Part shown: positions 1 to 6,527 of the stretch, piece by piece
How positions within the stretch are numbered: the first letter of the stretch is position 1
How the letters are laid out: every line of letters begins with the position of its first letter
NCBI GenBank assembly: GCA_902797705.1
Contig: CADBTX010000256.1
Location: 1 to 9,513 of the forward strand
Length of the DNA stretch: 9,513 nt
Direction: 5' to 3'
DNA from: an uncultured Lachnospiraceae bacterium
GTDB lineage: Bacteria > Bacillota > Clostridia > Lachnospirales > Lachnospiraceae
The notes under the pieces: model-generated
What the model was told of the DNA's origin: nothing
Databases searched by the model: none
The model's input: only the letters and a program-made list of their open reading frames with translations
Made by a program: the position numbers and the translations under genes

Positions 1-1334
1 CTTCCCGACGCTGCTGCGCCAAGAGCCGCCGGAAGGGCAAAGCCCATCTCCGCGGAACCGGAATTTGTAAAGACCCTCATACCCTTCTTAAGCTTCAGGG
101 TCTGAAAAACCTGTACGCAGGCGGCTCCGTTTCCGCAGACCACCGCATCCCCATTGTCCAGCTTCTCCGACACCTTATCCAGAAAAGCATAGGGATTCAT
201 GGGTTTCTGGGTATCAAAGTATTCCGGAAGCACCACCGGGTAGCGCTGATTCAGGTTCTTACACCACTTAAGCCACTCCGAGTGGTCCCCCACCTCGTCC
301 ACCGCCGCATGGGCAAGTTCTGCGCATACATCCTTTACGTCGGCGTGGATAGGCATATCTATTTTTACAGTAGGTTTACATAATTCATTCTCATCTATGT
401 CCACCTGTATCTTATAAGCTTTTTCAGCAAACTGATGCTTATTATAGCTTATATTTCTTATATTCATGCGGCAGCCGAGGACGATGAGAAGATCCGCTGC
501 CTGGACAATGAAATTCGCGGCTCTCTGCCCTACTGTGCCGGGAATCCCTACAAAATAGGGATTGTTGTACCACAGAAGGTCCTGCGCATTCCAGCAGGTA
601 AGTACCGGGATCCTTAAAGCACTGGTGGTCTCGATGAATTCCTTATATGCTTCTCCAAGCCTTATGCCCTCACCGGCAAGGATCACCGGACGTCTGGATT
701 CCTCCAGCTTTTCAAGTATCTTATCCGCATCGGATTTATCAAAAACAGGCTGTTCTTTCTTTTCCGTGTTATGCTTTTCAAAACCGGTCAGCTGATCCGT
801 ATCCACAACCGTACTCTGTATATCAAGGGGCACGTCGATCCATACAGGTCCGCGCCTGCCGTGGGTGGCGAGATACCAGGCCTTTTCCAGCTGATATCTT
901 ATCTCATAGGGGTTGGTGATCATCACCGCAAATTTGGTAATGGGCTCAACCACCTTTACGATATCGCACTCCTGATCTCCAAGCTGCCTCACAGGGGTCT
1001 CCGTGTATCTCACGGTGGTTTCCCTCTTCACCTGGCCCGACACCACAAACATGGGAACCGAGTCCACAAAACAGTCAAATACGCCGGTGATGGCATTTGT
1101 ACCGCCGGGGCCGCTTGTCACACAGACCGCAGCCACCTTTCCCGTAAGCCTTGTATAGCCCTCCGCCGCTATTGCAGATCCCTGCTCATGATGATTATAG
1201 ATACAGCGAAGCTTTTTATGATGACCGAAGGCATCATTAAGATGCATGGCTCCGCCTCCGGTGACCGTAAACACCGTATCGACCTTATGAATAGCCAGAA
1301 AATCCGCTATATATTCAGAGATCTTGATCTTCAT
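1..1334 (-). CDS. ThDP-dependent enzyme, acetolactate synthase/YerE-like, 3'-truncated by window edge
   Basis: 444 N-terminal residues are visible, beginning MKIKISEYIADFLAIHKV; the family is about 550-600 residues. The PYR domain (about 1-170) has TVTGGGAMHLNDA (24-36), the cofactor-activating Glu50 in YNHHEQGSA, SGPGGTNAITGVFDCFVDS (74-92) and VVSGQV with Gln101, as in acetolactate synthases. A central domain follows (RRPVILAGEGIRLG, 214-227; LLIVLGCRMNIRN, 282-294). The PP domain begins with VVCGNGAACVQ (398-408) and EMGFALPAALGA (429-440). The Mg/ThDP-binding GDG-N motif lies off the left edge and cannot be checked. YerE of Yersinia is a ThDP carboligase that adds a two-carbon unit from pyruvate to C-4 of a CDP-3,6-dideoxy-4-ketohexose. 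The rfbF-rfbG-rfbH genes upstream make that role attractive here. A housekeeping acetolactate synthase or another keto-acid decarboxylase is the alternative. It starts at an ATGA overlap with the YfhO stop. Confidence 0.85.
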   Translation of the reverse strand, partial: MKIKISEYIADFLAIHKVDTVFTVTGGGAMHLNDAFGHHKKLRCIYNHHEQGSAIAAEGYTRLTGKVAAVCVTSGPGGTNAITGVFDCFVDSVPMFVVSGQVKRETTVRYTETPVRQLGDQECDIVKVVEPITKFAVMITNPYEIRYQLEKAWYLATHGRRGPVWIDVPLDIQSTVVDTDQLTGFEKHNTEKKEQPVFDKSDADKILEKLEESRRPVILAGEGIRLGEAYKEFIETTSALRIPVLTCWNAQDLLWYNNPYFVGIPGTVGQRAANFIVQAADLLIVLGCRMNIRNISYNKHQFAEKAYKIQVDIDENELCKPTVKIDMPIHADVKDVCAELAHAAVDEVGDHSEWLKWCKNLNQRYPVVLPEYFDTQKPMNPYAFLDKVSEKLDNGDAVVCGNGAACVQVFQTLKLKKGMRVFTNSGSAEMGFALPAALGAAASG

Positions 1335-4150
1335 AAACGTTTTTCCTTTTTTCTCTTAATGGTACTGAAATATGATATCATAATGAGCATTATTATTCCA
1401 ATGAAAGACATTACCGCCCCGGCTCTCAGGTAAGGAGTCTCATAACTTAAGCGGATGCTGTGTTTTCCACGGGATACAGGCACTGCCATATACATCAGAT
1501 CCCCCTTAAGTATCCTTTCCTCTTTTCCGTCAATAAAGGCCTTCCATCCTGTACTGTAAGGAATAGACAGCATAAGGAGCGTATCCTTATCGGCTTCGTA
1601 CTCTCCCCTTATCTCATCCTGCCCGACTTCGATATCAATCAGAGGATATTCCCTTAATTTTCCGAGCTTTTCTTCAATGGTGGAAACAGGCTGGTTCCTT
1701 ATCTCCATTGCATCAAATGTATACACCCCGGGCTCCCTGAAGGAAACCGTAAGGGTCTGTTCCCCCTCTCCCGTATTTCCAAGACTCGTGAGGAAATCAT
1801 GCCTTCCGCAGTAGAAATCCTGCCTGTTGCTGTAATACTCGATTATCCTGCTCCGGTCTCCGTATGAGATCATCATGCTTGTGGAACCGGGTCTGCTGTC
1901 CGTAGTGTTCTTATCCCTGACCTTAGCCTGCTCGTAAGGAGTAAGGGCTCCCCAGGCACTGTCACTGTACATTTCCCTTTCCTTAAAGCCCTTAAACACC
2001 AGATTTTTGAAGAAAAAACAGGTCTCTCCCTCACCGCCGCCATTGAACCTTACGGTTATGCTCCCGTTTCTTCTCACCGTGAAAGAGCCCTGATCCACAT
2101 CCATATCACCGCTGCCCTCCACAGCTGTTATCGCTGCTGCAGAATCGTCCGAGAAATCGTTTTCTGTATATCCCCTGCTGCCGATCTCCGGAACGTCCTC
2201 ATCCTCCAGCACCACTCCGCTTAAAAGGGCCTGCTGTCTCTCTGTAACACTGCTGTCGTCAAATGCCTTTCTCGGGATATAACCATCTACCCCGAATCCC
2301 AGAGGCAGGGCATTCTTATTCTCGTATATGCCGGCCTCAGTACCGTTTATCTCCTTCTTTTCCCTGAGCTCAAAGCCCGCCGGGACATTGCATTCCCCGT
2401 CCTTTCCGGCGATATAGTACTTTACTGATGCAAGGGCTTCCAGCGCTTCCCTGAAATCAACTCCCTCATAGTCGTAGTCCTTTGGCCAGTTGAAATACAT
2501 CCCGTTAATAAACTCCGAGATATAGGGACTTGTGAGAGAGAAGTAAAACTGGGTCCCCTTAAATCCGGTCTGTATTGTGCTGTTCTGGGTGTGATCGATA
2601 TCAGTGATCTCCGTCCTGTAAAACGAATCGTCATTCAGATCCTCCAGCACCCCGGCAAAGCTCATGTCATTAAGTCTGTTATCCGCATCGTGAAAGTCAA
2701 GGAATTCATCAAGGAAATCGTTTTCCACCGTCGAAAAGGCAAACCAGCCGTTCAGAAATAAAGACATGACCGTCACCACCAGGATAAGGGGCTTATAGAA
2801 TCCAACAGGAAGACCGCTGTACATAAAGATCATAAGGGTCACGAGGAGCAGCACCATTGACAGCAGTGATTCCTCTGTCCTTACAAAGAAAAATGCGGCT
2901 CCCAGCCAAATGAGCAACATCATAATACGGATGATCTTTGATTTATTGTCCTCCTCGATCCCCCTAAAGCCGCTGAATACCGTGGCTATTACCATAGCCG
3001 CCGAAAGGGCATAGGCAAAGGTCCAGCGGTTTGCCACATAGGCGAAGCCGTTCAGCATAAAGCCAATGAAGGGTATCATTGTAAAAACAGTCAGAACCGT
3101 AAACCGGAATCTCATCCTCTTAAATTCCCGATCCCCGGATAAGCATGTATAGAGCAGGAGGACGGCCAGGGCACCTGTCACCGTATATCCCATAAGGGTC
3201 CAGTTTGTGGCCCTTCTCGTTATCATAAAATCCGCAATGAGCTTAAGATAATGCTTCGGGGAATAGAGAAATGGCACGTACTTATCCGCCGCAAAACGCT
3301 TGGAGGACAGCATTACATTTAAGACCGGCAGGAGGATCACAGCAGACAGCAAAAAGGCATTCACTCCATAGGCCATGAATTCCCCGCCTCTTTTCAAAAG
3401 ATCCTTAAGATATGTTTTTATATCCTGTCTTTCCCCGTATCTGTCCCTTTCCTCCGAGATGAATCTGTGAACAATGTAAAGCACCGCCAACAGGACTTCC
3501 ATGTATAGAAAGTAGAAATTTGCCGCCGCGGCAGCCGCCGTGGACAAAATGAATATCAATGGAGACTTCCCCTTAAAGATCCTGTCCGCGCCGTAGATCA
3601 TCCAGGGAAAATAGCAGACAGGCACCATAAATATCCCGTGCATCATACCAAGGGCAAGGCTGAAGGCGGAAAAGCAGTATATCACCGAAGCTATGCATGT
3701 ATAAAATCTGCTGTTCCCTCTTTCAAGGGACATAAGGGAAAAGCCCAGACCCCCGATATAGGCCCTGAGGAAAAATAAAAATGCGTAAAAGAATTCCATG
3801 ACCGACAGGGGCACAAACACCGAAAAAAGCGTAAGCGGATCCCCGATGGCGTAATAGTGCAGAGTGGTTATGATGTCCGACCCGTATCCAATGGAGTGAT
3901 CCCACATGGGCAGAGCGAACCCGCCTCCGGAAAAAATGCTCCGGAAAATATCCTTAAGATACTTTGCATAATATAAAAGACCGTTATAGTGCTGCTTCAG
4001 TCCGTCCTGCTGCCAGATAAAGCTTTTATGAAAAAGCGGGAAATACCAGAACATGAGGACCGAGATAAAGCAGAAAAACAGGGTATATGAAACAAAGTAA
4101 GAATATTTTTTTGTTTTGAAATTATTGTAAAGAGAATATATCTTGCTCAT
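1331..4150 (-). CDS. YfhO-family polytopic membrane protein, putative GT-C-type glycosyltransferase
   Basis: 939 residues, matching the YfhO family in length and architecture. There is a short basic N-terminus and a first membrane span near 17-38. An extracytoplasmic loop follows, with a conserved-looking acidic motif (FIWQQDGLKQHY, D49) and an MWDHSIGYGSD segment. Many further spans lie between about 105 and 475. A large hydrophilic, probably extracytoplasmic region covers about 475-905. A final span near 910-930 is followed by a lysine-rich tail (IKRKKEKRL). The stretch GWKAFIDGKEERI leading to RGKHSIRLSYETP is the typical YfhO C-terminal beta region. Members are thought to transfer sugars from polyprenyl-phosphate carriers to cell-wall polymers outside the membrane. 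Its start lies 29 nt inside the HAD gene with no strong ribosome site, which implies coupling. Its stop is shared with the next start (ATGA). Family is likely; acceptor and donor are unknown. Confidence 0.85.
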   Translation of the reverse strand: MSKIYSLYNNFKTKKYSYFVSYTLFFCFISVLMFWYFPLFHKSFIWQQDGLKQHYNGLLYYAKYLKDIFRSIFSGGGFALPMWDHSIGYGSDIITTLHYYAIGDPLTLFSVFVPLSVMEFFYAFLFFLRAYIGGLGFSLMSLERGNSRFYTCIASVIYCFSAFSLALGMMHGIFMVPVCYFPWMIYGADRIFKGKSPLIFILSTAAAAAANFYFLYMEVLLAVLYIVHRFISEERDRYGERQDIKTYLKDLLKRGGEFMAYGVNAFLLSAVILLPVLNVMLSSKRFAADKYVPFLYSPKHYLKLIADFMITRRATNWTLMGYTVTGALAVLLLYTCLSGDREFKRMRFRFTVLTVFTMIPFIGFMLNGFAYVANRWTFAYALSAAMVIATVFSGFRGIEEDNKSKIIRIMMLLIWLGAAFFFVRTEESLLSMVLLLVTLMIFMYSGLPVGFYKPLILVVTVMSLFLNGWFAFSTVENDFLDEFLDFHDADNRLNDMSFAGVLEDLNDDSFYRTEITDIDHTQNSTIQTGFKGTQFYFSLTSPYISEFINGMYFNWPKDYDYEGVDFREALEALASVKYYIAGKDGECNVPAGFELREKKEINGTEAGIYENKNALPLGFGVDGYIPRKAFDDSSVTERQQALLSGVVLEDEDVPEIGSRGYTENDFSDDSAAAITAVEGSGDMDVDQGSFTVRRNGSITVRFNGGGEGETCFFFKNLVFKGFKEREMYSDSAWGALTPYEQAKVRDKNTTDSRPGSTSMMISYGDRSRIIEYYSNRQDFYCGRHDFLTSLGNTGEGEQTLTVSFREPGVYTFDAMEIRNQPVSTIEEKLGKLREYPLIDIEVGQDEIRGEYEADKDTLLMLSIPYSTGWKAFIDGKEERILKGDLMYMAVPVSRGKHSIRLSYETPYLRAGAVMSFIGIIMLIMISYFSTIKRKKEKRL
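1335..1360 (-). promoter_or_regulatory. Ribosome binding site of the ThDP-enzyme gene
   Basis: On the coding strand a purine-rich AAAAAAGGAAAAA tract inside the end of the YfhO gene ends about 6-9 nt before the ATG at 1332-1334, providing an AAGGA Shine-Dalgarno. The site overlaps the codons for the lysine-rich C-terminal tail of the YfhO protein. It supports the chosen start and expression coupled to the upstream gene. Confidence 0.6.
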
Positions 4151-4820
4151 GATAGTTACTGTTAAATCCGGATACTATGGAATAAACCTCCGCAGGAAGT
4201 GAGGCTGTACCGATATTCGGGTACCGGTCCACATCCTCTTTAGATCTGAATCCGTAGCCGTAGGTCACGCCGATAAAGCGGCTTCCCGCCTTTTCCGCCC
4301 CCAGGGAATCAAATTCCGTGTCTCCGATGAGCACTGCTTCATCAACCTGAAGCTTTAACTTCTCGCAGCTTATCCTGATGGTATCGTGCTTCTTGATACT
4401 GTCATTTGCGTCGGTACCCACGATAGTGCTGAAGAGATGGCCGATATTATGCTTCTTCACGATGCGTTCCGCCATATCCTGCTTTTTTAGGGTACAGACC
4501 CCCAGGAAAAGTCCGTCCTCCTTAAGTTTTTCAAGGGTTTCAAAAAGCCCCTCGTAGGGATCGCAGAGCTCCACATAACCCTTTTCCCTGTAAATCTTTC
4601 TGAAAAGATTTGCGGTTTCCACGGCTTCCTCCTCGGGAAGTCCGCAGATATCCCTGAAACTGTACTGAATGGGAGGTCCTATAAAATTGTCTATGACGCC
4701 TGGGGCAAGGGAGGGCAGTCCTTTGACCTCCAGAGTCTCCCCCACCGCCTTTTCTATTCCGGGTTTGGTCTCAAAAAGAGTTCCGTCCATATCCCAGAAA
4801 ACTGCTTTTATCTTTTTCAT
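4122..4820 (-). CDS. HAD-superfamily phosphatase (phosphoglycolate phosphatase-like)
   Basis: A 232-residue cytoplasmic HAD hydrolase with an alpha-helical C1 cap at roughly residues 17-83. All four motifs are present: the nucleophile and acid Asp10 and Asp12 in FWDMDGTLF, Thr110 in GVCTLKK, Lys143 or Lys144 in SIKKHDT, and Asp167 and Asp171 in LIGDTEFDSLGAEKAG. It resembles Gph/PpaX-type enzymes that remove phosphate from small metabolites. Its start forms an ATGA overlap with the aldolase-fusion stop, so the two proteins are probably made together and may act in sequence, for example aldol product formation followed by dephosphorylation. That pairing is inference from context. The last 29 nt overlap the start of the YfhO gene in another frame. 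The substrate cannot be read from sequence. Confidence 0.85.
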   Translation of the reverse strand: MKKIKAVFWDMDGTLFETKPGIEKAVGETLEVKGLPSLAPGVIDNFIGPPIQYSFRDICGLPEEEAVETANLFRKIYREKGYVELCDPYEGLFETLEKLKEDGLFLGVCTLKKQDMAERIVKKHNIGHLFSTIVGTDANDSIKKHDTIRISCEKLKLQVDEAVLIGDTEFDSLGAEKAGSRFIGVTYGYGFRSKEDVDRYPNIGTASLPAEVYSIVSGFNSNYHEQDIFSLQ

Positions 4821-6439
4821 TCCGAAGTCTCTGCCGATTCGTATCTGGATAGCGTAACAAAACGGATATCCATATCTTTTTTCAGTTCCTTTATCACCCC
4901 TGCCGTATAGGAATTGAGCCGCATGGCGTAATCCGCCGCGAATTCATATTCCATGGCAGGCTCCGAATAATTCTTCCCTCTCTCCGGAACATAGCCGTCA
5001 AAGCCTGCAAGAGCGGCCTTTTTAACCCCGGCTCTTTTCAGCATCCTTAAACACATGGGGAGTGAATTATCCGGTATCTCAAAGCTCTCGTCTATAAGGG
5101 ATGAGTAATCAAGCGCATAGTCAAAGCCTTCTCCCGCCGATGTCAGGTTACTGGTGGCGATGACCGGTATCTCCGCTGCATTTTCAGCCTTTTCAAGCCT
5201 TGAAGAAAGCTGCATATACCTCTTGGTATTGCTTAAGAAAAGCATATCCGGCTGATATCCCTCCGGAAGGAAATTTATGGTAAGAATAAGGGGATCATAT
5301 TTCCCGATATACTCACCTATCTCCTTTTCTCCGGCCTTAAGTGAAGGTGCAGGCCCAAGGATCAGCACGGAGTCAAAGCGGGCAAATAGATTTTTCAGCC
5401 TCTCCATATCAGCGGAATCATTGATATCATTCTTCTGATATTCCACATACAGCTTCTCTATATAGGCCTTGTCAAAGCTTAAACTCTTTTCTCTCCCGAT
5501 CCTTGAAAGGATATCGTCGATCTGCTTTACGGACAGTGTCTTTTTCCGGAGAAGATACTGGGCATACTTTGGATGACAGTCATTGCTGGCGCAGAGGAAA
5601 TACTGCATCTGATAACCCCAGGGTGATCTCTCGTATATCTTCATTATGCCCGTATCTATCATCTCAAGTATCTGACTGGTGTGATAGTGGGTTCCCCTGT
5701 TCTCGTTAAGATAGGCCGTAAGCAGCTCTAGAGGACAGTTTCCGGCGGATTTTCCCATACCGTAGGCAGAGCCGTCGATTATTATATCCCTTTCCGACGA
5801 TGCCTCCATAAGGGCCACCGAATTGGAAAAGGCCAGCTGGAAATTGTTATGGGCGTGATACCCGATCATGATATCCTTATCCAGCTCGCTGTCTATAAGA
5901 TCAAATACATGAAGGAGATGACTCCTGTCCAGAAGTCCGTAGGTGTCCACGATATACATGGCAAAGGGAGCGAGCTTATTTATCTCCCGTACCAGTTCCC
6001 TCATCTCTTCATCATCATATCCCGTCACTGACACCGGCTGGGCTCCTACAAGATAGCCCTTTTCCTTGAGCTGTCTGCAGAATTCCAGCGCCTCGAAACG
6101 GGTCTTTTTCTTGATCATGACACGGATGCCGTCAATCTCAGAGTCCTTCGCATCCTTGATCCCGGAAATATCGCAGGTTCCGTAGTCGATCATGGCAAAG
6201 ATCCTGGAGTTTCCATGACTCAGTCCTCCGACGATCTTATCCATCCCTTCCGAATCCGGAGTTATGGTCCGGTCCGGATCGAAGCTTTCACGTTCGTCGA
6301 TAAAGCCGGCCTCGATAAAATCTATGCCCGCAGAAACGGATCTCTCAAAGAGATTCGCTATATCTCCGCGGCCGAAACGCCATTCGTTTATGAAGCCCCC
6401 GTCCCGCAGGGTGCAGTCCAATAAATAAATATTTTTCAT
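4817..6439 (-). CDS. DRE-TIM aldolase/lyase fused to a C-terminal domain of uncertain type
   Basis: 540 residues from the chosen start. Residues 1 to about 300 form a DRE-TIM metallolyase barrel, the fold of HMG-CoA lyase and 4-hydroxy-2-oxovalerate aldolase. LLDCTLRDGG (6-15) gives the catalytic Arg12 and metal ligand Asp13. GYHAHNN (193-199) gives metal-ligand His195 and His197. GMGKSAGNCPLELL (227-240) resembles the glycine-rich aldolase loop. Such enzymes typically form or cleave C-C bonds with a pyruvate or acyl enolate. Residues about 355-535 are a second domain with ILGPAPSL (360-367), YQPDMLFLSNTKRY (395-408) and ALAGFDGY (476-483). These faintly recall the DUF115/MptE-like and sialyltransferase-like Rossmann folds, but I am not sure. 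The ATG at 6437-6439 is preferred because the catalytic strand begins right there and AAGG precedes it by 8 nt. An upstream in-frame TTG at 6521-6523 would only translate the hairpin spacer. The stop overlaps the HAD start. Probable role: unusual sugar synthesis. Substrate unknown. Confidence 0.8.
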   Translation of the reverse strand: MKNIYLLDCTLRDGGFINEWRFGRGDIANLFERSVSAGIDFIEAGFIDERESFDPDRTITPDSEGMDKIVGGLSHGNSRIFAMIDYGTCDISGIKDAKDSEIDGIRVMIKKKTRFEALEFCRQLKEKGYLVGAQPVSVTGYDDEEMRELVREINKLAPFAMYIVDTYGLLDRSHLLHVFDLIDSELDKDIMIGYHAHNNFQLAFSNSVALMEASSERDIIIDGSAYGMGKSAGNCPLELLTAYLNENRGTHYHTSQILEMIDTGIMKIYERSPWGYQMQYFLCASNDCHPKYAQYLLRKKTLSVKQIDDILSRIGREKSLSFDKAYIEKLYVEYQKNDINDSADMERLKNLFARFDSVLILGPAPSLKAGEKEIGEYIGKYDPLILTINFLPEGYQPDMLFLSNTKRYMQLSSRLEKAENAAEIPVIATSNLTSAGEGFDYALDYSSLIDESFEIPDNSLPMCLRMLKRAGVKKAALAGFDGYVPERGKNYSEPAMEYEFAADYAMRLNSYTAGVIKELKKDMDIRFVTLSRYESAETSE

Positions 6440-6448
6440 ATTATGTAC

Positions 6449-6463
6449 CTTGCCGCAGGCAAG
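6449..6463 (-). repeat. Third spacer hairpin, adjoining the aldolase ribosome site
   Basis: CTTGCC (6449-6454) and GGCAAG (6458-6463) form a 6-bp stem with a 3-nt loop. On the coding strand the 3' arm is GGCAAG followed by one G, so the AAGG that serves as the likely Shine-Dalgarno for the aldolase (8 nt before its ATG) is mostly inside the stem. This could lower initiation unless the hairpin is opened. It is visible in sequence; regulation is inferred. Confidence 0.5.
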
Positions 6464-6470
6464 CGTGCTG

Positions 6471-6498
6471 ATCGGTGACGTGCCTTCGCGGCACCGAT
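6471..6498 (-). repeat. Second spacer inverted repeat with two alternative pairings
   Basis: ATCGGTG (6471-6477) pairs exactly with CACCGAT (6492-6498) around a 14-nt loop. An alternative inner stem pairs GTGCC (6480-6484) with GGCAC (6490-6494) around a 5-nt loop. The two share bases at 6492-6494, so they cannot both form in full. An overlap of this kind could act as a small conformational switch, or it may be incidental in GC-rich spacer sequence. Confidence 0.5.
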
Positions 6499-6500
6499 GG

Positions 6501-6527
6501 AAGTTTGAAACATTTTGTTTCAAACTT
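6501..6527 (-). repeat. Perfect 11-bp inverted repeat (hairpin) at the rfbH stop
   Basis: AAGTTTGAAAC and its exact reverse complement flank a 5-nt loop (6512-6516). The rfbH stop codon at 6520-6522 lies within one arm. In the transcript the stem is A/U-rich and is followed by CCAUCGG rather than a U-run, so it is not a canonical intrinsic terminator. It could stabilise the upstream mRNA, modulate read-through into the downstream genes, or be part of a dispersed intergenic repeat. The structure is directly visible; the function is unknown. Confidence 0.75.

Noticed and set aside
771..1433. Plus-strand open frame of about 220 codons opposite the ThDP-enzyme gene
   Set aside because: It is antisense to clear family motifs, has no domain and no credible ribosome site, and spans the junction of two real minus-strand genes.
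6440..6523. N-terminal extension of the aldolase from a TTG inside the rfbH stop region
   Set aside because: The extra 28 residues only translate the hairpin spacer. The conserved barrel begins directly at the ATG at 6437-6439, which has a better ribosome site.
6501..6527. The 11-bp inverted repeat as an intrinsic terminator
   Set aside because: The stem is A/U-rich and no U-tract follows it on the coding strand; the downstream genes look co-transcribed.
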